From Allosphingosinicella sp. (lineage in GTDB: Bacteria > Pseudomonadota > Alphaproteobacteria > Sphingomonadales > Sphingomonadaceae), in the NCBI GenBank assembly GCA_030146745.1, contig JASLBD010000238.1:1-5474 (forward strand): 5,474 bases of DNA. Direction: 5' to 3'. Every line of letters begins with the position of its first letter. Position 1 is the first letter of the stretch. The notes under the pieces were generated by a model. That model did no database searches and had not been told where the DNA came from. It saw only the letters and a program-made list of their open reading frames with translations. This document shows, piece by piece, positions 5,115 through 5,474 of this stretch. The position numbers were made by a program, and so were the translations under genes.

Positions 5115-5474
5115 AGGCTGTCGCCGATGGGCGGTGGAGGATTGGCGACGAGCTGCGGAATTCCGCGCAGGACGCCCTGAAAATTCACCAGCGGTTCGCC
5201 AAGCGAGATTCCTTCCTCGCCGATCCGATATTCGCGGATCGTGTCCTCATGGGCGCTGGTGCGCTTCTTGATCACCGAGATCGCCCGCCTTACCCGACCG
5301 GCCGCTTCGAAATAGCGCAGCAGGATCACGGTGTCGGCGAGATAGGTGACGTCGACCGGCGACTTCATGTCGCCGACGAGGCCGTGCTGGGCGACGGTGA
5401 GAAAGGTGCTCGCACCCTGGCGGTTCAGGAACTGGAGGAGCTCGTGCATGTGCAGGATGAGCGCCTGCTCCTGC
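5111..5474 (-). CDS. KaiC-family (RecA-superfamily) ATPase, C-terminal part only
   Basis: Only the last ~120 residues are visible; the frame continues past the right window edge, so the ATG at 5449 is internal. The visible part matches the C-terminal end of a KaiC domain: a beta strand 'STFLTVAQHG', the segment 'DVTYLADTVILLRYFE', then 'RRAISVIKKRTSAHEDTIREYRI' with the K-x-R and T-I-R-E signatures, and 'GISLGEPLVNFQGVLRGIP'. The Walker A and B motifs lie upstream, so one- or two-domain architecture cannot be told. Compared with the CII domain of cyanobacterial KaiC (S431/T432), my alignment places Thr and Tyr ('V-T-Y') at the two phosphorylation positions. KaiC-like ATPases outside cyanobacteria often sit beside histidine kinases and act in stress or rhythm-like signalling. 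Its stop overlaps the kinase start (TTGA), which points to a shared pathway. The family is sure; circadian function is not implied. Confidence 0.93.
   Translation of the reverse strand, partial: QEQALILHMHELLQFLNRQGASTFLTVAQHGLVGDMKSPVDVTYLADTVILLRYFEAAGRVRRAISVIKKRTSAHEDTIREYRIGEEGISLGEPLVNFQGVLRGIPQLVANPPPPIGDSL

Overview
The window looks like chromosomal DNA from a high-GC alphaproteobacterium, most likely a sphingomonad. The evidence is the very high GC of the core genes (51 of 60 bases in 2281-2340), the intergenic palindromes built on a CCGGACTTGATCCGG-type core, and the 'EEIIITGR' stretch that resembles the (D/E)-I-V-V-T-G-x-R motif common in exported sphingomonad proteins. This assignment is inference from composition and motifs; no marker gene is present.

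Left part (1-1746, + strand): a probable accessory module. A 5'-truncated gene encodes a Gly-rich linker followed by a JAMM/MPN-like metalloprotease-type domain (HSHP...PSxxD), whose DNA drops sharply in GC. It is followed 35 bases later by a two-repeat protein of unknown function. That second gene appears to be two ancestral tandem gene copies, each with its own start region, fused when the stop of the first copy (TAG) became CAG at 1267-1269. An AGGAGG and a GTG still sit in front of the second copy. The layout resembles the C-terminal module plus adjacent partner or immunity gene of polymorphic toxin loci, but that role is a hypothesis.

Middle (1747-3434): a spacer with a perfect 22-bp tandem duplication (1799-1842, possibly an insertion-sequence end). 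Then comes a secreted protein with a C-terminal PrcB-like domain (1998-2972), a possible 37-residue membrane miniprotein (2989-3102), and a 332-bp convergent intergenic region. That region holds two large inverted-repeat elements (3127-3243 and 3314-3402). Three of their four arms fold on their own into closely similar small hairpins that keep pairing through compensatory base changes.

Right part (3435-5474, - strand): a two-gene signalling operon. The C-terminal end of a KaiC/RecA-superfamily ATPase overlaps by 4 bp (TTGA) the start of a soluble hybrid histidine kinase. The kinase carries an N-terminal receiver-like domain lacking the phosphoacceptor Asp, then a coiled coil, HisKA, HATPase and a C-terminal intact receiver. 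The two are probably translated together and work in one pathway, with the kinase as the likely signalling partner of the KaiC-like ATPase.
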